Source: Butyrivibrio sp. LC3010 | Lineage (GTDB): Bacteria > Bacillota > Clostridia > Lachnospirales > Lachnospiraceae | Direction of reading: 5' to 3' | DNA length: 64,000 bases | Assembly: GCF_000424385.1 (NCBI RefSeq) | Contig: NZ_AUJU01000003.1 | Location: forward strand, 62,001-126,000 | Shown here: in pieces, positions 25,279 to 34,640 of the stretch | How positions within the stretch are numbered: the stretch's first letter is position 1 | How the letters are laid out: each line of letters begins with the position of its first letter | Made by a program: the position numbers and the translations under genes | The notes under the pieces: model-generated | Databases searched by the model: none | What the model was told of the DNA's origin: nothing | What the model saw: only the letters and a program-made list of their open reading frames with translations

Positions 25279-26955
25279 TTATCTTTTCATCTTTGGATCA
25301 AAAGCATCTCTAAGACCATCACCAATAAAGTTAAATGCAAGAACTGTAAGAAGAATGAATGTTCCTGCAGGTAACCATACGAAGAGATAGTTAGTCATAA
25401 CGTATGAATCGTTAACCGCATTGATAATACTTCCCCATGATGCAGCAGGGTACTTGATACCAAGACCAAGGAATGAAAGTGAAGCCTCTGAAAGGATAAC
25501 CTCACCAAGTCCCATACTTGCAAATACGATAAGCTGAGGAATTACGTTAGGTATAAGGTGCTTGAAAATTCTGCGGTATGTACTGATACCAAGTGCTTCT
25601 GCAGCTACCATGAACTCCTGCTCACGAAGTGAAAGGATCTGTCCTCTGACAATACGTGCAATTCCTACCCAGCCGATAACAGCCATTACTACACAGAGAA
25701 GGTAGATACGTGCTCTTGGGCTTGCCTGATAATAGTCCATGATTGAACCAAGAATCAGGTACAAAGGCATTGCAGGGATACAGTAAACAACGTCTACAAG
25801 TCTCATGAGGAGGTTATCAACCCATCCGCCGAAGAATCCTGCTACACCACCGATTACCATACCTATAAATACTTCGATAAATACTACCACGAAACCAATA
25901 AGCAATGAAATACGTCCACCATACATAAGACGTGCAAGAAGGTCCATACCGTTAGCATCTGTACCAACAAGGTGCTCCTTGGAAGGTGATGCATATGTAT
26001 CGATAAGTCTTGTCTCCTGGAACTTCTTGATTACATACTGACCTGACTTCTTCTCAAATCTGTACTCAACCATGTTGCCCTCAGCATCGGCGTATTCAAA
26101 AGATCCTGAATTACCTGCAGCTTCAAATGCCTCAAGAGCAGCCGCCTTATAATCAGGATCAAGGAAGGTTCCTGAATCAATAGCGTTGAAGTTCATATTT
26201 GATACAACAGCATAGCCTTCGCCATTTGCTTCAACAAGACCTTCTGAATTTACAGTATAGCTGGTGCCATCTGCTTCAAATGAACCCTCTTCCCTTGCAA
26301 CAGCAAGAAGTGCATTTCTGTAAAAATCATAAGTGAACTTTGTATCCTTGCTATATCCGGTAAATGATCTCTTACTTGCTACGGCAACCTCTGTTGCTTC
26401 ATAGACATCAGCCTTGAAATCCGTACCGTTGAACATGTAGATTTTTCCATCCTGCTCGAAGTCATTTCTTCCTGCTTCAACTGCAGCATCAAATTCCTTG
26501 TTACCTTTAAGGAACATCTGAGCAGGTTCAAGTGAATAAATAGTATAAACATCTGAATCCTCAGCAGCAGGAGCCATACCAAGCACCTCACCACCACGGG
26601 TTTCAAATACATACTGCTTTTTGGAAACAGCAATAAGAGCCTTTGAGTTAATATCTGAAGGAAGCTTTACTCCATCAATTGTCTGGAACTGGAACTGATC
26701 AATAACTGTAGCTCCTGCAAACTCCTTCATAACCTGTTCAGTCTTGTAGAACACCTTACTCTCAGAATAAGGATAAATTGCTCCTCCAAGGAAAGAGAAC
26801 AGGAACATCGCTACGATGATAACCATACCAACAATCGCAAGTCTGTTTCTAAGGAATCTCTTAAGAACCATCATTCCGGGAGACAGGACACGGACTCTGC
26901 TGGCATCATCAAGATGCATTTCTTCTTTATTTACTTCGTTTTTCTTATCTGACAT
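25279..26955 (-). CDS. oppC: Oligopeptide ABC transporter permease OppC with large extracytoplasmic insert
   Basis: A 558-residue permease, nearly twice the usual 300. The first membrane helix (about 35-55) is followed by about 240 extra residues rich in acidic and aromatic residues. Ordinary OppC then resumes at HLVGTDANGMDLLARLMYGGR with five further helices and the EAA-type loop (AAEALGISTYRRIFKHLIPN). The extra part lies on the outside by topology. It may help dock the unusually large OppA. The start has AGGAGGCGGATGAA upstream, and the gene follows oppB by 17 bp. Confidence 0.9.
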   Translation of the reverse strand: MSDKKNEVNKEEMHLDDASRVRVLSPGMMVLKRFLRNRLAIVGMVIIVAMFLFSFLGGAIYPYSESKVFYKTEQVMKEFAGATVIDQFQFQTIDGVKLPSDINSKALIAVSKKQYVFETRGGEVLGMAPAAEDSDVYTIYSLEPAQMFLKGNKEFDAAVEAGRNDFEQDGKIYMFNGTDFKADVYEATEVAVASKRSFTGYSKDTKFTYDFYRNALLAVAREEGSFEADGTSYTVNSEGLVEANGEGYAVVSNMNFNAIDSGTFLDPDYKAAALEAFEAAGNSGSFEYADAEGNMVEYRFEKKSGQYVIKKFQETRLIDTYASPSKEHLVGTDANGMDLLARLMYGGRISLLIGFVVVFIEVFIGMVIGGVAGFFGGWVDNLLMRLVDVVYCIPAMPLYLILGSIMDYYQASPRARIYLLCVVMAVIGWVGIARIVRGQILSLREQEFMVAAEALGISTYRRIFKHLIPNVIPQLIVFASMGLGEVILSEASLSFLGLGIKYPAASWGSIINAVNDSYVMTNYLFVWLPAGTFILLTVLAFNFIGDGLRDAFDPKMKR

Positions 26956-26972
26956 TTCATCCGCCTCCTTCC

Positions 26973-27959
26973 TTAGTTTACTCTTACTCTCGGGTCAACT
27001 ACCGCATAAAGAATATCAGCGATAAGGTTACCTAAAAGAATCAATACTGCCATAAATACCATGTAGAACATAACGAAAGGAATATCGCCCTGTACTACGC
27101 ACTGGTAAGATGTATAACCGATACCGGGTATCTGGAACAAAGTCTCAGTAATCATAGCACCGGAGAAAAGTCCGGGAAGTGATCCACCAAGAAGAGTAAC
27201 GATCGGTATAAGTGTGTTTCTGAAAGCATGATAATTAACTACTCTGTCCTCAGAAAGTCCTTTAGCTCTTGCAGTACGGATATAATCTGCGTTCAGAACT
27301 TCAAGCATGTTTGTTCTTGTATAACGCATAAGTGATCCGACACTTACAACTGTAAGTGTAATTACAGGCATGATCATATGACGTGCCATATCAAGAAGCT
27401 TACCAAAATCTGAATAAGATTCATGATATCTTCCGACTATTCCGTACAGATCAAGCCAGCCCAGCTTTACTGAAAGAACATATTTCAAAATCGTCGCAAA
27501 GAAAAAGCTCGGAAGTGAAATTCCGATAAGTGCGATAACCGTTACAGTGTAATCAGTTGCAGAATACTGTCTTCTTGCAGCAGCCACACCGGCAGGTATT
27601 GCGATTATTATTTCCAATATAAATGTTACAAGTCCCAGTGCAAATGAATACCAGATTACACTACTAAACTTCTGTAATACAGGCTGATTCCAGAACCAGG
27701 AATCACCAAAGTCAAGTGTGATAGCGCGTGAAGCCCATTTGAAATACCCCTGGATTACCCCCGTGTCCAGACCATACTGAGCATTTAACTGTTCAACCCA
27801 CTCAGAGTAGCTCTTTGCACCAGGCTTTGTAGACAAAGCCATAGCCTGCTGTTCAACGTATGATGTAGGCATACATCTCATGATCGTATAAATGATCATT
27901 GATACAAAAAACAATAAAACTACCGATATGAGTAGACGTTTGATTATGAATTTCTTCAT
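26973..27959 (-). CDS. oppB: Oligopeptide ABC transporter permease OppB
   Basis: A 328-residue permease of normal size. It has an N-terminal membrane helix, a periplasmic loop, five more helices and the EAA-type loop (TARAKGLSEDRVVNYHAFRNTLIP). Members of this family form the translocation pore with OppC. The start is at 27959 with GGAGTATAG upstream. The 243-bp gap to oppA holds a GC-rich hairpin but no gene. Confidence 0.92.
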   Translation of the reverse strand: MKKFIIKRLLISVVLLFFVSMIIYTIMRCMPTSYVEQQAMALSTKPGAKSYSEWVEQLNAQYGLDTGVIQGYFKWASRAITLDFGDSWFWNQPVLQKFSSVIWYSFALGLVTFILEIIIAIPAGVAAARRQYSATDYTVTVIALIGISLPSFFFATILKYVLSVKLGWLDLYGIVGRYHESYSDFGKLLDMARHMIMPVITLTVVSVGSLMRYTRTNMLEVLNADYIRTARAKGLSEDRVVNYHAFRNTLIPIVTLLGGSLPGLFSGAMITETLFQIPGIGYTSYQCVVQGDIPFVMFYMVFMAVLILLGNLIADILYAVVDPRVRVN

Positions 27960-28137
27960 TGTTGTCTATACTCCTTCTAATATAATATCTTCTACCTTTT
28001 TTCTTTAGCATTTCTCAAAAATGCAATCTATTTAAAATTCCGCAAAGCGAAATAATGTTTTCGAATTTATATTATACCAAAACCTTTCAATAAGGTTCTC
28101 TATTGATTTAAAGTCATAAAGTATTTTTTTACATAAC

Positions 28138-28172
28138 TTGTCCGCGGGAGCCACTTGACCCCCACGGACAAA
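28138..28172 (-). other. GC-rich hairpin between oppA and oppB
   Basis: The stem ttgtccgcggg with its partner cccacggacaa (one G-U pair) lies 30 bases beyond the oppA stop. It lacks a T-run on either strand. This layout is common behind binding-protein genes that need more transcript than their permeases. The remainder of 27960-28202 is AT-rich and shows nothing else. Confidence 0.6.
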
Positions 28173-28202
28173 GTCATACGCATTTATATTGTTAAATACG
28201 AA

Positions 28203-30674
28203 TTACTTAGTCATAAGCTTCTCAATTCCATCGTGAGCACTTGTGCTTGCGAAGAAGTGGAAGTATGTTGTCTGATCCTGAAGCATCTCAGAATTGTCAA
28301 CATCAATACGATCTACAGAGTAGATTGAGCACTGCTGTCTCTGATAAATCGGAATCTCAACTGCATAGTCAACAATGTAGTCAAGGCACTCTTTGTAGAT
28401 AGCCTTACGTACTGACTGGTCTGTTGTTGAACGAGCTTCTACTACAAGATCATCAAGTTCCTTCTGGTTGATTCTGTACATGTATGCAGAACCACCTTCT
28501 GAGTGGTAAATCTGATACATATCAGGATCGATAGATGAACCCCAAGCAGCACACCAAATCTCTGCTGTACCACCTTCAGTTGCTGACCAGAGAACTGAAG
28601 AATCTGAAAGGTCATTGATAATAAGGTCGAAACCAATCTTTGCAAGGTCTTCCTTAGCAGCTGTAAGGATACCGAATGAAGGGTGATCACCCTTACCATC
28701 TGCAGGAATCATAGCTTCATATGAAAGCTTTGCACCTTCAGGAGCTGCTGTAAGCTTGCCATCAGATACTGTATAACCAGCCTTCTCGAAGAATCCAAGT
28801 GCTGCCTGAAGAGCTGCATCATACTTCTCATCCTCGCTCATGCCGTCTGTATAGATATCATTTCCGTCTGCATCAACTGAGAAAGCAACCTTGTAATCAG
28901 GATCTGAAGGCTGAGGTGCTGCCCATGATGTGTTAGAAATAGGATAGTTAATTACGTTAGCAGCATCGCCATAGTAAGAATCGATAACAACGTCACGATG
29001 TACAGCGATAACAGTTGCGATAGCTTTACGAAGAGCCTTTGACTCATCACTTGAAGGATCACTGCCAACCTTAACGTTCTCAGAGTTCATTCCGATGTAA
29101 CCATAACCATTGTTGTCTACAAGAGATGTAGCAATCTTGTCACCTGTAAGCTCACCATTTGAGTTGTCACCGGCGATCTGCTCAAGAGTAGACTTGTTAG
29201 CTGAAGGCTCAGCAACATCGATTGTACCCTGAACAACAGCGGGCTCTGCATCAGACTGCTGAGTAACCTTCATCTGTACTTCCTTGATTACAGGAGCACC
29301 AAGATAGTAGTTCTCGTTAGCCTTGAAGTAAACAATCTTGTTCTCATACTTGTCGAATACATAAGGGCCTGCTCCAAGAGGAGTTGTTGTCTTTGCTCTT
29401 ACAGATGAAAGATCACCCTTTGAGAATCCGAACTTGTTGTTATCATAATCATATTCAGCCTTGTCACCATAGTAGTGAAGAGGTGCAATCTCAACAGGAA
29501 GGCTGTAAATAGCTGTTGCATCAAGCTTGTCCATGTGTACTACAAGTGAGTAATCACCAGTCTTCTCGATACCTGTGATAGATGCTGCTGAATCACCTGT
29601 CTCGATTGAGTTCTTGTAGTCATCACTGAGCATATCAAGGATGCCGTCGCCAGCCTTTTCCTTGTCAGTAGCTGCCATAACATCGTTATCATAAGCTGCC
29701 ATGATTTCATTCCAGAAATCATCTACTGTAGGAGCTGTGCCACCCTTAACATCAAATGTAGCACCTGAAGGAGCTGTAAGAACGCCGCCTTCTGCTTTAC
29801 CATAGCCCCAGTTAGCCATTGCGTTTGCAATAGGATCCTTAGCTATATCCTCATCATCTGATACTGCGCCGTTTGCTGAGCAGTAATCAGCGATGTCGTT
29901 GATGAACTGTTCCTTAGCTGCAGGGAAATCTGTCTCCCAGAATTTCTTCTGCTGATCTTCTGTAAAGTATGTGAAGTCTGTATTGTCCTCACCAGCCTTA
30001 ACAAGAAGGTTGAAAAGTGTATCAGATCCGCTCTTGTAAGCTTCCATACCTGTGATAGGAAGTGCACTGAATGATGAAGGTCCATCATATGAAGGATCTG
30101 CAAGTACATACATTGAGAAAATTACATCATCTATTGTAATAGGTTCGCCATCTGAGAATTTCAGATCATCACGAAGTTCGAAAGCATAATCAACTGTTCC
30201 GTCCTCGTTCTCTGTAATCTCACAGTTTGCGGGTCCCTTGTACTCATAGCTGTTACCATCATATTCCTTGGTCTCACCTTCGATACCATTCATGATGATC
30301 TCACCCATACGATCAACCTTAAGAAGCGGTATAGAAGTCATCTGCTCTACGTTGATATCGTAAGCTGAATTTGCGAAGAAAGGACTGAATTTCTCTGAGA
30401 ATTCTGATTCTCCGATTACGAGCGGAGCTCCGCTTCCTGTGCTCTCAGCAGCCTCTGCTGAATCACTTGATTCTGTCTCTTCTGTAGCTTCTTCCGTAGA
30501 CTCTGTAGACTCTGCAGCCTCAGCACTGTCTTCTGCCTGTGCTTCTGTAGATTCTGTCTGATCTGCAGAACCGGCAGTTTCGTTAGATGAACCGCTGTTT
30601 GAGCCGCATCCAACTGCTGAGACAACCATTGTTCCGGCAAGTCCTAATGCCAGAAATTTGCCTAACTTTTTCAT
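28203..30674 (-). CDS. oppA: Oligopeptide-binding lipoprotein OppA, enlarged
   Basis: An 823-residue SBP_bac_5 family lipoprotein; the usual size is about 550. The start at 30674 is preferred because GGAGGGCAAT precedes it and the lipoprotein signal (lipobox SAVGC, Cys23) follows directly; an in-frame start at 30746 would bury the signal. A Ser/Glu/Thr-rich linker spans about 25-90. Family landmarks are DDLKFSDGEPITIDDV, GAGPYVFDKY and the C-terminal MYQIYHSEGG. An extra segment of about 140 residues lies between ITGMEAYKSG and SITGIEKTG. It would capture peptides and deliver them to OppBC. Confidence 0.92.
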   Translation of the reverse strand: MKKLGKFLALGLAGTMVVSAVGCGSNSGSSNETAGSADQTESTEAQAEDSAEAAESTESTEEATEETESSDSAEAAESTGSGAPLVIGESEFSEKFSPFFANSAYDINVEQMTSIPLLKVDRMGEIIMNGIEGETKEYDGNSYEYKGPANCEITENEDGTVDYAFELRDDLKFSDGEPITIDDVIFSMYVLADPSYDGPSSFSALPITGMEAYKSGSDTLFNLLVKAGEDNTDFTYFTEDQQKKFWETDFPAAKEQFINDIADYCSANGAVSDDEDIAKDPIANAMANWGYGKAEGGVLTAPSGATFDVKGGTAPTVDDFWNEIMAAYDNDVMAATDKEKAGDGILDMLSDDYKNSIETGDSAASITGIEKTGDYSLVVHMDKLDATAIYSLPVEIAPLHYYGDKAEYDYDNNKFGFSKGDLSSVRAKTTTPLGAGPYVFDKYENKIVYFKANENYYLGAPVIKEVQMKVTQQSDAEPAVVQGTIDVAEPSANKSTLEQIAGDNSNGELTGDKIATSLVDNNGYGYIGMNSENVKVGSDPSSDESKALRKAIATVIAVHRDVVIDSYYGDAANVINYPISNTSWAAPQPSDPDYKVAFSVDADGNDIYTDGMSEDEKYDAALQAALGFFEKAGYTVSDGKLTAAPEGAKLSYEAMIPADGKGDHPSFGILTAAKEDLAKIGFDLIINDLSDSSVLWSATEGGTAEIWCAAWGSSIDPDMYQIYHSEGGSAYMYRINQKELDDLVVEARSTTDQSVRKAIYKECLDYIVDYAVEIPIYQRQQCSIYSVDRIDVDNSEMLQDQTTYFHFFASTSAHDGIEKLMTK

Positions 30675-30705
30675 ATTGCCCTCCATTCTGGGGTATCCCC
30701 ATAAT

Positions 30706-30736
30706 ATTATATGTGCATCCACCTTGGTGGTTGTCA
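30706..30736 (-). promoter_or_regulatory. Possible oppA promoter with embedded palindrome
   Basis: On the minus strand TATAAT (30711-30706) lies about 30 bases before the oppA start, with TGACAA 19 bp upstream (30736-30731). The spacing is longer than ideal. The perfect palindrome ccaccttggtgg (30719-30730) fills the spacer and could be an operator. Farther upstream tcaccggg occurs twice, 20 bp apart (around 30750 and 30770). Confidence 0.4.
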
Positions 30737-30914
30737 CCGCTAACATACTTCACCGGGCTAATTATTACCTCACCGGGTGAATCTTCATTACCAGCACCAA
30801 GCTCCTAAGATCCTCGCTAAGTACTATGCTCAAACACATAGAAAGTATATGCGCTAATACTGATTCTTTCTATTAATCAAACTCTATATCTGACCATAAG
30901 TAAAAGTTATATAC

Positions 30915-31475
30915 TCACTTATTGGACTCAATAGATATTCCTGAAAAGTTCTTATTATAATATCCGGCAAAAAGTAATGCTACAAAGATAACCGGAATGT
31001 GCAGAAGCAGATACAATAATTCAAGCTTAATATCGTATTGCCCTCTTCTTATCACCAGATAGATGATCTCACACACTGCACTCAGCCCTGTAAGCACTAT
31101 TGCAGCTATAGCACAAAAATGCATGCGCCCTATACCTTTATCATACTGTTTTCTTGTCATCCTGGGCGTAGCATCTACATATTCTATTATTCCTACAATG
31201 AAAAATAATACAGGCAAATACTGCAATATATAAGGAAGTACCACCCACAGAGTATGTGATGATGTCTGATTCACCAACCCCTGAATAATAAGAGCAGCAA
31301 ACATTCCTATTCCATACAGTACGCACGAAAGATAGGTCTTCTTCTTTTGTGTTTCATCAAAAGGAAGCACATATAGATCCCCTTTATAGAAGAACCTGTC
31401 TCGAAACCTCCCTTTTTTATCCATCTCGGGAACATGATCATAATCTCCCTTATATGGATTATGCAAAATACTCAT
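30915..31475 (-). CDS. Hypothetical four-helix membrane protein
   Basis: A 186-residue protein that I do not recognise. A charged N-terminal stretch of about 50 residues (YKGDYDHVPEMDKKG) precedes four hydrophobic segments at about 50-70, 80-100, 118-140 and 150-172, and a short tail. The N-terminus is predicted cytoplasmic. It lies alone between the glycan locus and oppA. A promoter and a terminator-like hairpin precede it, so expression may be controlled in the leader. Confidence 0.7.
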   Translation of the reverse strand: MSILHNPYKGDYDHVPEMDKKGRFRDRFFYKGDLYVLPFDETQKKKTYLSCVLYGIGMFAALIIQGLVNQTSSHTLWVVLPYILQYLPVLFFIVGIIEYVDATPRMTRKQYDKGIGRMHFCAIAAIVLTGLSAVCEIIYLVIRRGQYDIKLELLYLLLHIPVIFVALLFAGYYNKNFSGISIESNK

Positions 31476-31542
31476 TACTCCGTATTTCCATTTCTAAGTA
31501 AGGCACAATAACAATCTGTCTTACAAACAACTTCTTTATAGA

Positions 31543-31585
31543 GAAAAAGCGCTCCTAAACTTACACTCTGCAAGTAGGAACGCCG
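31543..31585 (-). terminator. Terminator-type hairpin in the leader of the 30915 gene
   Basis: On the minus strand GGCGTTCCTA, a loop with an inner ACTT/AAGT pair, TAGGAGCGC and TTTTTC. It lies about 55 bp downstream of a good promoter and 68 bp before the start codon. It can be read as an attenuator for the small membrane protein or as the terminator of the glycan operon that ends at 31754. Confidence 0.7.
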
Positions 31586-31640
31586 TTGTTCTAAATGTAA
31601 GTATACATTATTGCAAATTAATTATCTACACCGAGATTAA

Positions 31641-31668
31641 ATTATATCAAAATGTTAAAATAAGTCAA
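31641..31668 (-). promoter_or_regulatory. Sigma-A-type promoter
   Basis: On the minus strand TTGACT (31668-31663), a 16-bp spacer and a perfect TATAAT (31646-31641). It would drive transcription through the hairpin at 31543-31585 toward the gene at 31475. Confidence 0.7.
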
Positions 31669-31753
31669 GCACAGACGAACTTTTGTCTTTGTCTCGCGGA
31701 CACTTTGTCGGTTTAAAGCGTGCAAGCGGAAACTAAAAAATTATACAGTGCAA

Positions 31754-33319
31754 TTATTTCTTTAAAACAAATACTTTCCAGATAAACTTTGCGTTTGATA
31801 TAACGTATCTCTTGAGAAGACGTTTAGGGTCCTGAAACAGTCTGTAAAGCCATTCCATACCGATTTTTCTGATCCAGAGGGGTGCTCTTTTTATATTTCC
31901 TGCATAAAAATTAAATCCTGCACCAACTCCAAGCATGACACCATGAAGTTTTCCTTCATGCGCTGCCATCCATTTTTCCTGCTTGGGAGCGCCAAGTCCT
32001 ATCCAGATAAGGTCGGCACCGGATGCGTTGAGCATCTCAACTATCTCTTCATCCTCCTTTGGAGTAAGCTCTCTGAAAGGCGGTGAATAATACCCTTTTA
32101 TATCCATTCCGGGAAATCTCTCCGGAAGATTCTTCTTTAATAATTCAATAGTCTCCTCAGATGAGCCATAGAAATAATGAGACAGCTTACCGTCCATTGT
32201 CGATTTGAACATCATGTCCATAAAGTCGGGACCGGCAATTCTCTCTGCTTTAACGAATCCTGCTTTCTGAATTCTGTTTACTATGGGCTGACCATCAGGA
32301 AACGTCAGTGCAGAGGAATTCTGTATATTCATATACCCCGGATTTTCACTTGCTTCCACAGTTGTATGGACATTACAGAAACATATATACTTTCCAAAAA
32401 AGTCCTGTATATGACTTCTCACATATAAGACTGCATTTTCGACATTTGATACTGCAAAGTCCACACCAAGAACTCTGCACCTCTTTGCCATGGCTGAATA
32501 ATAAACGGCCTGATAGTACCCCATTCCTCTGATGAGATTACCTGTAACCCAAAGTCCGTCAATTGAAAGACCGAAATAAGTGTTTATTCCTTCATACCCT
32601 AGTCTTCTTACAATATCATTTCTTACATAGTCAGCTATTTCAAGCTTATCAGGAATGCAGACAAAGGCATCACTGCAACCTGATTCCTTAACCCTTTCTA
32701 TGAGCTGTTCTCTGCTTAACACAGCTTCGTAATCATCGAATATTCTTGTCTCATCTGCGTTATAGGAATCATCCAGAGTAAAAATAGCTTCAAGCTCAAA
32801 CTCTGAGGCAAGCTCCTTACCAAGATGTGCCTTGACAGACTCGATATCCTTCTCATAAACAAGAGCTGTTATCTTCCTTCTGTGAATATCAGGATTACCA
32901 TGCTTTTTAAGGATTGCTCTGTATATCAGTCTGAAGGACAGCACAAATACAAAGTCCAGGATAACCAGATACAGCATTGCCAGTCTTGAAAAATAGTAGG
33001 CATTTTCCTTGGACGCCATCAATGTTACTATCAAAAATACAAACAGTATGAACAGATTTTTGCATACACCAACGAAGACTTCCAGTGGATCCTGATTCTC
33101 GATAGGCTTATAGTCATATTTTCTGCTATTGTATACATTCACAAGTGTGGCAAAAAGAATTTCCATGAAAAAGACCATGGTATACAAAGGTGCCATCCAC
33201 TCCTTTTTCATGTACCAGTTAAATCTTATTGTAATCATAGCTGCATAAGCAAGCGCCAATGCAACCGCATCTACTATAAGCAGTATTCTTTTTCTTCTAT
33301 GTGAGCGTGAAAAGCCCAT
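31754..33319 (-). CDS. Membrane-anchored WecG/TagA/CpsF-family glycosyltransferase fusion
   Basis: A 521-residue fusion. The N-terminal half has four hydrophobic segments (about 10-130) followed by a CoA-binding-like Rossmann region. It looks like the N-terminal half of WcaJ-type polyprenyl-phosphate sugar transferases, but the catalytic bac_transf domain is absent. From about residue 310 a TagA/WecG domain follows, with SALTFPDGQPIV, AGPDFMDMMF, LIWIGLGAPKQEKW and GVGAGFNFYAG. TagA-family enzymes add the second sugar to a lipid-linked primer (for example ManNAc). TagA is normally about 250 residues and soluble or peripheral. It is the last gene of the glycan operon. Confidence 0.82.
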   Translation of the reverse strand: MGFSRSHRRKRILLIVDAVALALAYAAMITIRFNWYMKKEWMAPLYTMVFFMEILFATLVNVYNSRKYDYKPIENQDPLEVFVGVCKNLFILFVFLIVTLMASKENAYYFSRLAMLYLVILDFVFVLSFRLIYRAILKKHGNPDIHRRKITALVYEKDIESVKAHLGKELASEFELEAIFTLDDSYNADETRIFDDYEAVLSREQLIERVKESGCSDAFVCIPDKLEIADYVRNDIVRRLGYEGINTYFGLSIDGLWVTGNLIRGMGYYQAVYYSAMAKRCRVLGVDFAVSNVENAVLYVRSHIQDFFGKYICFCNVHTTVEASENPGYMNIQNSSALTFPDGQPIVNRIQKAGFVKAERIAGPDFMDMMFKSTMDGKLSHYFYGSSEETIELLKKNLPERFPGMDIKGYYSPPFRELTPKEDEEIVEMLNASGADLIWIGLGAPKQEKWMAAHEGKLHGVMLGVGAGFNFYAGNIKRAPLWIRKIGMEWLYRLFQDPKRLLKRYVISNAKFIWKVFVLKK

Positions 33320-33341
33320 ATCAAAAGACCTCGCAAATCAT

Positions 33342-34625
33342 TTATTTAAAACATCTGTGAATAATATCGATTATTATATCCTGTTCTTCTTCAGTCATCT
33401 TATTATCTGAAGGAAGGCAAAGACCTCTCTCAAATATATCTGCTCCAACGTCAGTCAGAACGCCTTCGTCAATATATGCATTACTTCGTCCCCTAAGTAT
33501 GCCCTGCTCTGTAATGAAAATGTTATTTCTGTAAACAGGCTGCATATGCATAGGCTTCCAGATAGGTCTGCCCTCGGCATTAAAAAAGCCAAGCATCTCC
33601 AATATTTCTGAGGGTGAGGATTTTCCGGGTTCTGACTTATACAGCGCATTTTTCTCAGATCTTACATGAGGACTCATCGCATCTTTATCTATGATCATGC
33701 AGCTAAGCCAGTAATTAGGCTCCGTATCCTCCGGAATAGGATTCATTGAAACCGGAAGGTCCTTAAGGCCTTCTTTGTATCTGTAATAAATACGCTTCTT
33801 TTGCTCAATATGCTCATCAAGATAGGGAATCTGTCCTCTGACAACACCTGCCACAATATTGGACATACGATAATTATATCCCAGCTCCTCATGCTGATAC
33901 CAGGGAGCATCCTCTCTTGCCTGGGTACTCAGCTTTCTGACCTTGTGACAGTCATACTCTGAATCAGTAAGGAACATACCTCCTGCACTTCCGGTAATTA
34001 TCTTATTCCCATTGAAAGAGATAATACTATAGTCACCAAATTTACCTGTCTGTACACCTCTGTAGGTTGCTCCCAGTGATTCGGCAGCATCCTCAACTAT
34101 AAGCGCACCATGTTTATCTGCAATATCCCTTATCTCCTGTATCTTTCCTGGAGTTCCGTAGAGATACGCCACAACGATCAGCTTAACATCAGGATAAATC
34201 TCAAAAGCCTTTTCCAAAGCCTTGGGACTCATATTCCAGCTCTCTTCCTCAGTGTCTATGAAAACAGCTTCGCCTCCCTCATAGGCAACAGGATTAACTG
34301 TCGCATCAAATGTCATATCGGAGCAAAAAACCTTCTTGCCGGTAAGTGTACCTTTATTGGCAGGCTGGGGTCCGTAAAGCCTCTCCCCTGCCAGTCTGAT
34401 TGCAAGATGTAAAGCTGCGGTTCCTGCACTCAAAGCCACAGCATACTTTCTGCCGACTTTCTCCTGAATAAGTCTTTCAGTCTCATTTATATTTTCTCCA
34501 ACAGTAGAAACCCAGTTGGTTTCTATCGCATTTGTGATCCATTTAAGCTCATCTCCATGCATTGTAGGAGATGAAAGCCAGACTTTTTTATCAAATCTCT
34601 TAATACCGTTAAATCTCTCGTCCAT
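33342..34625 (-). CDS. DegT/DnrJ/EryC1 aminotransferase, PglE/EpsN-like
   Basis: A 427-residue fold-type I PLP enzyme. Features: ALSAGTAALHLAIRLAG, a DMTFDATVNPV segment, VEDAAESLGA, and SFNGNKIITGSAGGM with the PLP lysine. The family converts UDP-4-keto-6-deoxy sugars into 4-amino sugars. The next gene upstream encodes a matching 4,6-dehydratase, a pairing seen in bacillosamine-type pathways (PglF/PglE) and in B. subtilis eps. The gap to that gene is 15 bp, so the two are co-transcribed. The exact sugar is not determined. Confidence 0.88.
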   Translation of the reverse strand: MDERFNGIKRFDKKVWLSSPTMHGDELKWITNAIETNWVSTVGENINETERLIQEKVGRKYAVALSAGTAALHLAIRLAGERLYGPQPANKGTLTGKKVFCSDMTFDATVNPVAYEGGEAVFIDTEEESWNMSPKALEKAFEIYPDVKLIVVAYLYGTPGKIQEIRDIADKHGALIVEDAAESLGATYRGVQTGKFGDYSIISFNGNKIITGSAGGMFLTDSEYDCHKVRKLSTQAREDAPWYQHEELGYNYRMSNIVAGVVRGQIPYLDEHIEQKKRIYYRYKEGLKDLPVSMNPIPEDTEPNYWLSCMIIDKDAMSPHVRSEKNALYKSEPGKSSPSEILEMLGFFNAEGRPIWKPMHMQPVYRNNIFITEQGILRGRSNAYIDEGVLTDVGADIFERGLCLPSDNKMTEEEQDIIIDIIHRCFK

Positions 34626-34640
34626 AATACTATGCCTGCC

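Noticed and set aside
28138-28172. Terminator after oppA
   Set aside because: A good stem but no T-run; kept as an intercistronic hairpin instead.
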